From NCBI GenBank assembly GCA_964549335.1, contig CAZJUQ010000046.1, positions 1 to 64,000 on the forward strand: a stretch of 64,000 nt of DNA. Reading direction: 5' to 3'. Below the pieces are notes generated by a model, which was given only the letters and a program-made list of their open reading frames with translations, searched no databases and had not been told where the DNA came from. The position numbers and the translations under genes were made by a program. Of the stretch, positions 26,705 to 35,149 are shown in pieces. Origin of the DNA: Sulfidibacterium sp964549335. Its GTDB lineage: Bacteria; Bacteroidota; Bacteroidia; Bacteroidales; F082. Every line of letters starts with the position of its first letter. The stretch's first letter is position 1.

Positions 26705-27385
26705 ATGAAAAATATTAGTTGTGCCAACTGCCTTTTGAAATCGAAAGCGGTGAAAAACCTTAATAACAACGAACTCGATTTACTCGGCGAGAGTTGTGTT
26801 GAGGCTTTTTTCAACAAAGGTGAAACCATTTTCAAACAAAACGCTCTTTCGTCAAACATAATATATTTGCAAAAGGGACTTGTGAAACTGATGATTGACG
26901 GACCGCAGCGCACCCAAATACTGCGTTTGAAAAAAGCACCTTGTTATTTGGGAGTGCCAACAACCATGGGCGACAAGGTAAACCACTATTCGGCAGTGGC
27001 ACTGGAGCCTTCGGTAGCATGTTTTATCGACATCGCTGTTTTTAAAAACTTCTTGAGAGAAAACCCCGATTTTTCATATGAAATAATATTGGAATTGTGC
27101 CGCAACGAATTGGAACAGTTCCGCAATTGCATACATTTGGTGCAAACCCAAACTTACGGCCGGCTTGCCGACAAACTGCTCTATTTGGCAAATGAGATAT
27201 ATAATTGCGACGAATTCGATTTGCCCCTGAACCGTAACGAACTTGCCGATTTGATTTGTACGAGCCGCGAAACCGTTAGTCGCATGCTCAGCGATTTGGC
27301 AAACGAAAACATCATTGACATCAACGGCAAACACCTTAAAATAATCGACAAACAACGTCTGGAAAATATAAGTTTGAGGGGATAA
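26705..27385 (+). CDS. Crp/Fnr family transcriptional regulator
   Basis: A 226-residue regulator. The N-terminal cyclic-nucleotide-binding fold runs from about residue 20 to 130 (EAFFNKGETIFKQNALSSNI, YLQKGLVKLMIDG). The C-terminal winged helix carries NRNELADLICTSRETVSRML. The recognition helix has ETVSR, the CRP/FNR type that reads TGA-containing half-sites. The N-terminal CANC pair is not the four-Cys cluster of FNR, so the sensing mode is unknown. It converges with the cytochrome b/octaheme operon, and Crp-like sites occur upstream of that operon and of nosZ, so it is a candidate regulator of both. Confidence 0.9.
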   Translation: MKNISCANCLLKSKAVKNLNNNELDLLGESCVEAFFNKGETIFKQNALSSNIIYLQKGLVKLMIDGPQRTQILRLKKAPCYLGVPTTMGDKVNHYSAVALEPSVACFIDIAVFKNFLRENPDFSYEIILELCRNELEQFRNCIHLVQTQTYGRLADKLLYLANEIYNCDEFDLPLNRNELADLICTSRETVSRMLSDLANENIIDINGKHLKIIDKQRLENISLRG

Positions 27386-27402
27386 TCAGAAACAAATCAC
27401 AG

Positions 27403-28932
27403 CTAAACCTGTCCCTTTTTCAACTCCTCTTCCGCCATTTTTTTATCCGTTTTGTCAACAATAAAACCTTCAACTCCAACTATTTTATCGCCATCGTAAA
27501 CCGGGGTCATGGTGATGTGATGATAACCTATAGAGCCGTCTTTACAGTACCGGCGGGTAATGCCAAAGGGAATTGTTTCGCCTTTCAATACCCGTTCAAA
27601 CGAATTTTTCAATGCAATAAAATCATCTTTGGTGCGGCTAAGCGAAAAGTGCTTACCTATAATTTCATCTTTGCTATCGTACTTGTAAAGTTTTACGTAT
27701 GCATCGTTAACATCCTGATAAAAGCCGTCTTTACCTATGCGGAAGTAACCTATATCTTTCGAATTGGCAATTATTCTGTAAAAATCATCGGTTTTGTTTC
27801 CCGACGCAATTTTCTTTTCGAGTGCTTTTTCGGCTTCAACCTGAGGAGTAATGTCAATAATAAATCCTTCGAGCCCAATTATTTCTCCCTTTTCATCTTT
27901 TACGGGAGTTGCCGAAACCGTATGGTATCCTATTGAACCGTCTTTGCAAACTCTTTCCACACGTTCGCCCGTAATGGTCTCGCCCGCAAGGACTTTGTTT
28001 ACAAGCTCCATTATTTTCTCTTTACCGCGGGGTGTACGGTCGAGAGTAACATGCGAACCTATTACATCCTTTTTATTTGTACACTTGTAAAGTTTAAGCC
28101 ATGCATCGTTAACTTCCTGATATTTTCCGTCTTTACCTATGCGGAAATAGCCCACGTTTGAATTAATAAGTTTTTCGCGCAAACGTGTGGACTCGGTATT
28201 TATTCCGAGTTTTTCCACAACATCTTCAAAAGCGGTTTCAAACATTCCCTCTTTTTCAACAGTGCCGCGTCCGCTTATATGTTTACGGCTTTCTATGAGA
28301 GCCACCTTGAGGTTCTCTTCGAGAGCAATCTCGGCGTCTTCGTCCGACATCTCTTCCCATCCCGTCAGCATAGCTTTTATTGCCGAAAGAGGTTTGTGTC
28401 CCGTGGTGGTCAAATAGACGTGTGCTATGACAAATCCGAGAAGCAAAAAGGCACCCAGAATATGAAAATCGGCGATGGGTCCCAAATCGCCAACTACACC
28501 TTCGTTAACAAAATATACGTAATACATGTACAACAATCCGCTAAATACTACCACGGGAATAATCAAAAGACGTAAGCCGAGATATGTCAACCTTTGTAAC
28601 GGGTTGAATTTATTATAAACCGTTTTGCGTGTGGGGTGCGGGGCATGACGGAAAATCCCCGTAATGTAATACTCTATTTGAGCTTTCATCATTTTTGTGG
28701 AAGGAATGTACTGTTTCCACTCACCTGACGTAAAATTCCAAAATTGTGTAAATACAATGAGAATAATAAACGTCCAAGCCAAATTCCGGTGAATTATTAC
28801 CGCTTTGTCGTAACCGAACAAGGTATAAAAACCGTGAACTTCAAATCCCGTAAGTGCCAGCAACAGAATAAGTGCCGCTTGCGTCCAGTGCCAAAACCGT
28901 TCATACTTTTTATATATAAGTACTCTTTTCAT
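27403..28932 (-). CDS. Cytochrome b-type membrane protein fused to two tandem PAS domains
   Basis: A 509-residue fusion. Residues 1-190 form four membrane helices of the prokaryotic cytochrome b561/thiosulfate-reductase type with histidines placed to bind haem: His in RFWHWTQAALILL, AVIIHRNLAW, ADFHILGAFL and FVIAHVYLTTTGHKP. Residues about 255-370 and 385-500 are two closely similar PAS domains (GYFRIGKDGKYQEVNDAWLK and GYFRIGKDGFYQDVNDAYVK). No kinase, cyclase or DNA-binding output follows. It lies 19 bases after the octaheme cytochrome gene and is probably its quinol-linked partner; the PAS pair may sense redox or a ligand. It ends near the convergent Crp gene. Confidence 0.8.
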   Translation of the reverse strand: MKRVLIYKKYERFWHWTQAALILLLALTGFEVHGFYTLFGYDKAVIIHRNLAWTFIILIVFTQFWNFTSGEWKQYIPSTKMMKAQIEYYITGIFRHAPHPTRKTVYNKFNPLQRLTYLGLRLLIIPVVVFSGLLYMYYVYFVNEGVVGDLGPIADFHILGAFLLLGFVIAHVYLTTTGHKPLSAIKAMLTGWEEMSDEDAEIALEENLKVALIESRKHISGRGTVEKEGMFETAFEDVVEKLGINTESTRLREKLINSNVGYFRIGKDGKYQEVNDAWLKLYKCTNKKDVIGSHVTLDRTPRGKEKIMELVNKVLAGETITGERVERVCKDGSIGYHTVSATPVKDEKGEIIGLEGFIIDITPQVEAEKALEKKIASGNKTDDFYRIIANSKDIGYFRIGKDGFYQDVNDAYVKLYKYDSKDEIIGKHFSLSRTKDDFIALKNSFERVLKGETIPFGITRRYCKDGSIGYHHITMTPVYDGDKIVGVEGFIVDKTDKKMAEEELKKGQV

Positions 28933-28951
28933 TTTGCCTGTTTTTATAAAA

Positions 28952-30616
28952 TTATTTACTTTTTTTACTGCTCACTATTCTCAAAGCTCCGTGAATGCTA
29001 ACCCCTATCAAAACGAAAATTATAAATAAACGTCCGAATTTATCAAGGGTGTTCATATTATCACGTCCGGGCAAATAGAATCCTGTAAGGTTTTTCAACC
29101 TGCTGTTATCAGGAGTATGGCAATCGGTACACGACAACGATTCGGATGCTCCGGAAACTTCGTGGTTCAAAGGCCAATAAGTTGCCGTTTTAATGAAAGC
29201 GTATTTTCCACTGTAAGGCAATCCCAAATATTTCATACCCTCTTTTGCCGAAGCATTCCAATCGAAATCGGCCCAAAGAGCACCACTTCCCTTTTTCCCT
29301 ACCAGCTTGGGTTGAACCAAAAGTCTGTTTACCGGGTCGTAAATCTGCTTGCCCCGCATAATTTTTACCGGCCATATTTTTGAAGGATGTGCAGAATCGG
29401 CAGGGCGAATATTATCTTTGTACGAACCGTAAAGAGGATTTAATACTAAAATTTGCGAAGTGTCTTTTACTTTGTCGGTCAACAAATGGTGTCCGGCTGT
29501 ACCGTTAAACCATATATATTCGGGAATAACATCTTTTTTGAATACGGCCGTACCGTGTTTGGAGTCAAACTCAACGGTAACATCATTGTAAGTCACTCCG
29601 TCGAAAGTGTAAGAGTGCACGTCCAATTTTTTATCCTTAACGGGTTTCCCGTTTTTGTCAAGCTTTGTGGCGGTTGACCAATCCCAAATGATTTTTGTGG
29701 GATGAAGTTTGGCATACCGCGGAATATGACATGTTTGACAAGCAATTGTACGGTAATGGTCGTTTAACAGTTTGCTTTTATGCGGGCGCGTGGTATGACA
29801 CTCTTCGCATGAAGCACGGTTTTTGTTCGATGAAGAGACGGTGTACAGCTGTCCGCTTATCTGATGGTTGTGCGTTTTATGGCAATCGGTACATTGCATA
29901 TTTTGTCCGTAATCGCCAACCCCCATATGAACGTCAATTTTACCGTTTTTGTCGCTGCCGGCTTTCAGCAATCCCTTTTCAAGGTCACCGTGTTTTACAT
30001 TATTTCCGCCGCCACCGGTAAAATGGCAATTTCCGCAATTATCTCTTTTGGGCAAACCCACATGCCGGGCAATATTGCTCAGGTCAAGTCCGGGTTTGGG
30101 CATTCCCGACCCGGTGCCGGGACCTGTCCCCGGTTTCGATTTTTTATACTTAAAAGTATTATCGTGACATACCAGACAGTCAATATTGTTTTGGTTGTGA
30201 AAATCGAAATTTTTGTCACCGTATCCGTATCCGGCATGACATAACGAACACAGTTTCTCGTTCGAGTTTACCCCCACACAAAAATTGTTTAACAGGTTCT
30301 TTTTGCCTATATCCAACATGCCGCGGCCGGGCACCGAATCTTTTTTATGCCATTGCCAATGTTCGGTTTTCATAAACTCCTTTCCACGTCCGTTGTGGCA
30401 ACTCAAACATGCCTCGGTAACCTCTTGCGGAGTGTCGAAATGCTTTTGTAATACCGCAAATTTAGAATGATCAACAGGTACCGAGTCGCGCTTTATGTCG
30501 ATATTCTTTGCCGAATAATAATTCCTGTCTTTATCGCTGTTGTATGTAAATACAATCCAAAAGATAAATATCCAGGGAATTACAATAATTAAAATTATCT
30601 CAAAAAACTTTTTCAT
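28952..30616 (-). CDS. Octaheme c-type cytochrome, tetrathionate reductase family
   Basis: A 554-residue multiheme cytochrome. Eight CxxCH motifs are present: CLSCH, CSLCH, CLVCH, CGNCH, CTDCH, CEECH, CQTCH and CTDCH. The FCVGVNSNEKLCSLCH context matches the octaheme tetrathionate reductase family (OTR). An N-terminal membrane anchor (FFEIILIIVIPWIFIFWIVF) and a C-terminal membrane helix (FGRLFIIFVLIGVSIHGALR) place the haem part in the periplasm. OTR proteins reduce tetrathionate, nitrite and hydroxylamine in vitro, so the natural substrate is open; the nos island nearby makes a nitrogen oxide plausible. It is the first gene of a two-gene operon with the cytochrome b/PAS protein. Confidence 0.9.
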   Translation of the reverse strand: MKKFFEIILIIVIPWIFIFWIVFTYNSDKDRNYYSAKNIDIKRDSVPVDHSKFAVLQKHFDTPQEVTEACLSCHNGRGKEFMKTEHWQWHKKDSVPGRGMLDIGKKNLLNNFCVGVNSNEKLCSLCHAGYGYGDKNFDFHNQNNIDCLVCHDNTFKYKKSKPGTGPGTGSGMPKPGLDLSNIARHVGLPKRDNCGNCHFTGGGGNNVKHGDLEKGLLKAGSDKNGKIDVHMGVGDYGQNMQCTDCHKTHNHQISGQLYTVSSSNKNRASCEECHTTRPHKSKLLNDHYRTIACQTCHIPRYAKLHPTKIIWDWSTATKLDKNGKPVKDKKLDVHSYTFDGVTYNDVTVEFDSKHGTAVFKKDVIPEYIWFNGTAGHHLLTDKVKDTSQILVLNPLYGSYKDNIRPADSAHPSKIWPVKIMRGKQIYDPVNRLLVQPKLVGKKGSGALWADFDWNASAKEGMKYLGLPYSGKYAFIKTATYWPLNHEVSGASESLSCTDCHTPDNSRLKNLTGFYLPGRDNMNTLDKFGRLFIIFVLIGVSIHGALRIVSSKKSK

Positions 30617-30681
30617 ACCAACAACTCTTTTCGTTTCGCATTAACAAAATATTAATAGCAACTGTTAACATTTAACGGGCG

Positions 30682-30711
30682 CAAAAGTAATTTTCTATCG
30701 CTATAAAACAA
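30682..30711 (-). promoter_or_regulatory. Promoter of the octaheme cytochrome operon
   Basis: On the minus strand TTG (30711-30709) is followed after 19 bases by TACTTTTG (30689-30682), matching the Bacteroidota consensus. Transcription should start near 30675, about 60 bases before the ATG. The rest of 30617-31012 (396 bases) holds this promoter, the Crp-like site at 30787, a 12-bp palindrome TACGCATGCGTA at 30763-30774 and the tRNA-Pro terminator. No gene was seen there. Confidence 0.65.
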
Positions 30712-30786
30712 TTAAATTCAATTATTTATAATATATATAAATAAGTTATATATTTTCATTAATACGCATGCGTAATAAATTGCATA

Positions 30787-30802
30787 AGTGAATGTTATCA
30801 CA
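30787..30802. promoter_or_regulatory. Crp/Fnr-like inverted repeat upstream of the octaheme cytochrome
   Basis: The sequence reads AGTGAATGTTATCACA: GTGA and TCAC half-sites with six bases between, the geometry of CRP-type operators. It lies about 76 bases upstream of the -33 element of the octaheme promoter, and a Crp/Fnr gene lies at 26705. Confidence 0.5.
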
Positions 30803-30973
30803 TAACAGGTACCATTATGCCGTTTCGTTTCCGGGGAAACGGGGATTGAAATTTATTTTGAGTTCAAATAAAGATATAGATGCAGAGCCGGCATTAAAAT
30901 TATGACAACAAATAAAGAGAAAGAGGGATACGGGTTAAAAAAAGGGGATGCTATGACAAAGGCCGTAAAAAGC

Positions 30974-31008
30974 AAAAGAGCCCCGCTGTATAAACAAGAG
31001 GGCTCTTT
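30974..31008 (-). terminator. Hairpin terminator after tRNA-Pro
   Basis: AAAGAGCCC (30975-30983) and GGGCTCTTT (31000-31008) form a nine-base-pair stem just past the tRNA 3' end. On the minus strand the stem ends in TTTT, GC and a further TTTTT. The T-run is interrupted, so termination may be moderate. Confidence 0.55.
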
Positions 31009-31012
31009 ACTG

Positions 31013-31087
31013 TCGGGGTGAGAGGATTCGAACCTCCGGCCTCTTCGTCCCGAACGAAGCGCGCTAACCGGGCTGCGCCACACCCCG
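31013..31087 (-). tRNA. trnP: tRNA-Pro (anticodon CGG)
   Basis: A 75-base cloverleaf. Acceptor CGGGGTG pairs with CACCCCG, and the anticodon stem CTTCG/CGAAG encloses TTCGGGA, giving anticodon CGG. The discriminator is A. Confidence 0.97.
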
Positions 31088-31168
31088 GAAAAATTCAGGC
31101 TGCAAAATTAAAAAACCATATCTTTTTCACCAATTTTTACCGGTATATTTTTGTTTTTTTACAACTAT

Positions 31169-31501
31169 CTAAAATTCAATATCATAAAAATCATCCGTAA
31201 AGGGTTTATGCAATCTGTCGTCATATTTTTGTAATTGACGGCGCAAATTTTGCACCTCTTTTTGCAGGAATTTCAATTTTTCACGCATCTCCATTATTAT
31301 TTCTATTCCTGCTTTGTTTACACCCAAATCGCGGTAGAGTCGAATAATGCGTTCGTATTTGTCCAGTTGGTCGCTCAACACACAAGGTTCCTGTTCAACC
31401 ACATGTATTTCTATTATTCCTTCCTGAGCAAACTCGTGTAACAACGAGACGTTAACATTATGAAATTCCGCAAGTTTTTTTATTGCTATATATTTTTCCA
31501 T
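31169..31501 (-). CDS. cbpM: CbpM-like modulator of the DnaJ-family chaperone
   Basis: A 110-residue protein of the CbpM/MerR-like fold. The start at 31501 (MEKYIAIKKLAEFHNVNVSL) replaces a TTG start nine bases upstream. It has a MerR-type helix-turn-helix near the N-terminus (IAIKKLAEFHNVNVSLLHEF) and a helical C-terminal half (GIEIIMEMREKLKFLQKEVQ). Enterobacterial CbpM inhibits the CbpA co-chaperone. It follows the CbpA-like gene by 12 bases. Confidence 0.8.
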   Translation of the reverse strand: MEKYIAIKKLAEFHNVNVSLLHEFAQEGIIEIHVVEQEPCVLSDQLDKYERIIRLYRDLGVNKAGIEIIMEMREKLKFLQKEVQNLRRQLQKYDDRLHKPFTDDFYDIEF

Positions 31502-31513
31502 CTGTATCAAATT

Positions 31514-32452
31514 TTAATATTTACCTCTTAATTGAGCCAATTTTTTAAACAGTTCTTTTTCTTCGCTTGAAAGGTTCACCGGTAACACGACATTTATTTT
31601 CACGTACAAATCGCCGAAACTGCCCTGTTTTTTATAAACGGGAAAACCTTTACCTTTCAAACGCAACGTTGTACCGTTTTGGGTTCCTTCCTTAATTTTC
31701 ATTTTTATTTTTCCCGAAAGGGTTTCAATTATTGTTTCGCCTCCCAACACAGCAGTATAAAGGTCGATATTATGAGTGGTATAAAGGTCGTCGCCTTTTC
31801 TTTCGAACTGCGGGTCGGGATCAACCAAAACGGTAATGTACAAATCGCCGTTTGCGCCGCCGCCCACTCCGGGGCCGCCTTTCCCTTTCAATTTCAATAT
31901 TTGTCCGTCTTTAATTCCGGGGGGTATTGTAATTCTTATTTTTTTCCCGTTTACGTTTAAAGTATGTTTTGTTTCGTGATACGCCATTCTTAAAGGGAGG
32001 TGCATTTCAGCCTGATAATCCTGTCCTTTCATAGAGTAGGTACGTCCGCGTGTTGAAAATCCGCCACTTGAAGCACCCCCGAAACCTCCCCCGAACATCG
32101 AACGGAAAAAGTCGGAAAAATCGTCCATATCAAAACCTCCGGCATCGCCGCCCGAAGAATAAAACCGCTGTCCGAAACCGGCCGAAGCTCCGGCTTTACT
32201 CCACGCTTCGTGCTGCTCGTCGGAAACTTTTGCCCAATCGGCTCCGTATTTGTCGTACTTCTCCCGCTTTTTCGGGTCACTCAATACCTCATTGGCTTCG
32301 TTTATCTCCTTGAATTTTTTTTCCGCCTCTTTGTCATTGGGGTTAACATCGGGATGATATTTACGGGCAAGTTTACGGTATGCCTTTTTGACCTCATCTT
32401 GCGTGGCATTCTTGCTCAATCCCAATATTTTATAATAATCTTTATATTCCAT
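31514..32452 (-). CDS. cbpA: DnaJ-class co-chaperone, CbpA-like
   Basis: A 312-residue J-domain protein. The J-domain (residues 1-70) has the HPD motif in KYHPDVNPNDKEAEKKFKEI. A Gly/Phe-rich linker follows, and there is no Cys-rich zinc finger, which marks the CbpA/DnaJ class II type. Two substrate-binding beta domains come next (RITIPPGIKDGQILKLKGKG and QFERKGDDLYTTHNIDLYTA). It works with DnaK. It has its own promoter, divergent from nhaA, and its modulator CbpM is the next gene. Confidence 0.92.
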   Translation of the reverse strand: MEYKDYYKILGLSKNATQDEVKKAYRKLARKYHPDVNPNDKEAEKKFKEINEANEVLSDPKKREKYDKYGADWAKVSDEQHEAWSKAGASAGFGQRFYSSGGDAGGFDMDDFSDFFRSMFGGGFGGASSGGFSTRGRTYSMKGQDYQAEMHLPLRMAYHETKHTLNVNGKKIRITIPPGIKDGQILKLKGKGGPGVGGGANGDLYITVLVDPDPQFERKGDDLYTTHNIDLYTAVLGGETIIETLSGKIKMKIKEGTQNGTTLRLKGKGFPVYKKQGSFGDLYVKINVVLPVNLSSEEKELFKKLAQLRGKY

Positions 32453-32508
32453 ATATCCGTTGTTATCTTTTTTTGTTCATTACTTTTTTTTGTAAGATAG
32501 CTATTGAA

Positions 32509-32538
32509 CAAAATTAATGCCAACCGGTTATTAACCAA
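32509..32538 (-). promoter_or_regulatory. Promoter of cbpA
   Basis: On the minus strand TTG (32538-32536) is followed after 19 bases by TAATTTTG (32516-32509), matching the Bacteroidota consensus, 57 bases before the cbpA start. Confidence 0.6.
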
Positions 32539-32588
32539 CAAATAATCAAGGATTAAAAATAGATATTAAACGCTAAGGACATTTTAAT

Positions 32589-32596
32589 TAATTTTG
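32589..32596 (+). promoter_or_regulatory. Candidate -7 element of nhaA
   Basis: TAATTTTG matches TAnnTTTG, 26 bases before the nhaA ATG. No TTG at -33; the match there is weak. Confidence 0.4.
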
Positions 32597-32621
32597 AAAA
32601 TCCAATAAAGTACTCTGAACA

Positions 32622-33932
32622 ATGAAAAACAAACCTGTAAAAACGTATGGTATCGTAACCTTTATAAATCAGGAAACCCTCGGCGGAATATTGCTGATAG
32701 TAACAACAATTATTGCATTAATTTGGGCAAACTCCACCTGGTTCGAAAGTTATCACCGTTTGTGGCACGATTTCAAAGCCGGCTTTTCGTGGGGCGATTT
32801 CGAGCTTAGAGGCTCTTTACACCACTGGATTAACGACGGACTAATGGCAATATTTTTCTTTACCGTGGGTTTGGAAATAAAGCGCGAAATTATAGGCGGT
32901 GAACTGTCTTCATTAAAAAAGGCTTCACTCCCCATTGTGGCGGCAATAGGAGGAATGGCTATTCCCGCAATAATATATTCGCTTGTGGTGATAAACAAAC
33001 CCGCACTTGCCGCCGGTTGGGGCATACCTATGGCTACGGATATAGCTTTCGCATTGGGGCTGCTTGCAATGCTCGGAAAAAGAGTGAATATCAACCTGAA
33101 AATTTTTCTTACCGCACTTGCCATAGCCGACGATTTGGGCGCCGTTCTGGTTATCGCTCTCTTTTATACCAATCAGATTAACTATTCGGAACTGATTTCC
33201 GCCGCACTCTTTTTAATAATTCTTATAGCGGCTAATTTTGCCGGCGTACGGAGGACGGTCTTTTATGCCGCCGTGGGATTTCTCGGCGTTTGGATGTCGT
33301 TTCTCTTTTCGGGGGTGCATGCCACAATTGCAGGCGTGCTTATTGCCTTAACAATACCGGCACGAACAAAAATAGACGAAAAAAGTTTCATCGACAAATT
33401 ATTAAAACTGATTAAAAAATTCGAAAAAACCGCCTCTAACGACAACAACCTGCTAACCAAAGAACAGACACATATTATCGAAGAAATAGAAACGCTGAAC
33501 GACAAAGCAAATACTCCGCTTCAAAAACTTGAACATGCTTTGCACCCAATCACGGCTTTTTTTATTCTCCCCCTGTTTGCCCTGGCAAATGCGGGTGTGC
33601 ACGTGGAAGGCAATATCTTTAAATTGTTGGTACACCCCATTTCACTTGGAATAATCTCCGGACTCTTTGCCGGAAAATTTTTAGGCATCACACTCTTTTC
33701 GAAACTCACCGTCAAACTAAAATGGGCAGTACTGCCTCAAGGTGTAAAATGGAAAGAACTGTACGGAGTGGCACTTTTGGCAGGTATAGGATTTACAATG
33801 TCGATTTTTATCTCCGATTTGGCTTTTTCAGATGAAACATACAAGCAGATTGCCAAAGTGGCTATTATGGCGGCATCTTTGCTTTCCGCCCTCACGGGAA
33901 TGATTTGGCTTGCGGTTACCACAAAAAAATAA
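32622..33932 (+). CDS. nhaA: Na+/H+ antiporter NhaA
   Basis: Inner-membrane sodium/proton exchanger, 436 residues. Signatures are FFTVGLEIKREIIGGEL, GMAIPAIIYS, ATDIAFALGLLAMLG, and the paired Asp of the ion-binding site in ALAIADDLGAVLVIALFYT. A charged linker (KLIKKFEKTASNDNNLLTKE) and the C-terminal helices with LFSKLTVKLKWAVLPQGVKW follow. It exports sodium under salt or alkaline conditions. It stands alone, divergent from cbpA. Confidence 0.96.
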   Translation: MKNKPVKTYGIVTFINQETLGGILLIVTTIIALIWANSTWFESYHRLWHDFKAGFSWGDFELRGSLHHWINDGLMAIFFFTVGLEIKREIIGGELSSLKKASLPIVAAIGGMAIPAIIYSLVVINKPALAAGWGIPMATDIAFALGLLAMLGKRVNINLKIFLTALAIADDLGAVLVIALFYTNQINYSELISAALFLIILIAANFAGVRRTVFYAAVGFLGVWMSFLFSGVHATIAGVLIALTIPARTKIDEKSFIDKLLKLIKKFEKTASNDNNLLTKEQTHIIEEIETLNDKANTPLQKLEHALHPITAFFILPLFALANAGVHVEGNIFKLLVHPISLGIISGLFAGKFLGITLFSKLTVKLKWAVLPQGVKWKELYGVALLAGIGFTMSIFISDLAFSDETYKQIAKVAIMAASLLSALTGMIWLAVTTKK

Positions 33933-34041
33933 TTTCAATACTTTGCCTATACAATCGGCATTACTCTTTATTTATACACAAGTAGATAAAAAACAAATTT
34001 GAAACAAAAAACGGTTTAAGTCATAAATAAAAAAACAAAAA

Positions 34042-34251
34042 ATGAATAATAAAAGATATATTATGCCGGCGCTTTTTTTAATTGCCGTATTGTTTTGTTC
34101 GGGATGTTCCTCACACAAAAAGGGCTTTAAACCGCACAACAAACACAACAAAGATTGCGGATGCTCGCACTGGAGCAATAATTCGGTACCTGTCCGACAA
34201 CCTGCAGCGCCAGGGATAACATTTCCATTACAATATTTAAAACAAGTTTAA
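34042..34251 (+). CDS. Small lipoprotein, function unknown
   Basis: A 69-residue protein with a lipoprotein signal (MNNKRYIMPALFLIAVLFCSGC). The mature part is rich in Lys, His and Asn and contains the motif KDCGCSHW, followed by a short Pro-rich tail. It lies 51 bases before the SprT-like gene on the same strand. No family could be named with confidence. Confidence 0.7.
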   Translation: MNNKRYIMPALFLIAVLFCSGCSSHKKGFKPHNKHNKDCGCSHWSNNSVPVRQPAAPGITFPLQYLKQV

Positions 34252-34302
34252 CGCAACAGCTCTAAACGGAGCAATTCCAAATTGGCAAAAAATCATTTTT
34301 TC

Positions 34303-34950
34303 ATGCAAAACGAATCAAAAGAGATATTAAAAAGGCATTTACCGGAAGATGCCGTTGATGATGTTTTTCACTGGCTCCAAAAGAAAAAGATACATTTAAA
34401 AATTACGCGAAAGCGTACCACGAAACTCGGCGATTACCGTCCTCCCGTGAGATATCCGGCACACCGCATCTCAATAAACGGCGATTTAAACACTTACTCT
34501 TTTTTAATTACATTTTTGCACGAGCTGGCTCACCTTTTGGTTTTTGAAAAATACGGACGCACCCGCATGCCGCACGGAACAGAATGGAAACAAGAATATG
34601 AAAACCTGTTGGTATATTTTATCGACAAAGGAGTATTCCCCGCCGACATTTCACAAACCCTTTTATCCAACTTGGGGAACAGCAAAGCTTCGAGCAATGC
34701 CGATATCGGACTTACCAAAATTTTAAAAAAATACGACAAAAACAACCCGCGAAACGCAAATGACACATCAAAAGTATTTTTGGAAGAGCTCAACGAAGGA
34801 GAAAAATTTGTGTACGGGAAGAACAGATTTTTTATTAAACTGGAAAAAAGGCGTACACGGTTCCGCTGCAAGGAACTGAGTACCGGACGGATTTTTATTT
34901 TCCACCCTTTGGCCGAAGTACAACCCGTAACAAAACCCCAAACCTCCTGA
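34303..34950 (+). CDS. SprT-like zinc metalloprotease-fold protein
   Basis: A 215-residue protein. The ATG at 34303 was chosen because the upstream in-frame start is TTG. The zinc motif HELAHLLVFEKYG matches the HExxH helix of the SprT/Spartan family, and a basic segment precedes it (KITRKRTTKLGDYRPPV). The C-terminal third has the zinc-ribbon position of SprT proteins without the Cys pairs. Eukaryotic relatives cleave DNA-protein crosslinks; the role in bacteria is not settled. Confidence 0.85.
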   Translation: MQNESKEILKRHLPEDAVDDVFHWLQKKKIHLKITRKRTTKLGDYRPPVRYPAHRISINGDLNTYSFLITFLHELAHLLVFEKYGRTRMPHGTEWKQEYENLLVYFIDKGVFPADISQTLLSNLGNSKASSNADIGLTKILKKYDKNNPRNANDTSKVFLEELNEGEKFVYGKNRFFIKLEKRRTRFRCKELSTGRIFIFHPLAEVQPVTKPQTS

Positions 34951-35069
34951 AAAAGTTGCCTGCACCTTTCCGTATCCCTAAATTATTGATAAGCACCCGA
35001 AACAAACAACACAACCGGCTTGTTATCAAAGAAATTTTTATCAACCCTTTACCGTTTGTCATATTTCGT

Positions 35070-35077
35070 TACCTTTG
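35070..35077 (+). promoter_or_regulatory. Candidate -7 element of corA
   Basis: TACCTTTG matches TAnnTTTG, 73 bases before the corA ATG. No TTG at the right spacing was found. Confidence 0.4.
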
Positions 35078-35149
35078 CGCCGAAATATACCGCAAAAAAG
35101 GTAACAATGGAATATTCCTGAATAACGCATAAACATAGGAGGAAAGCCT

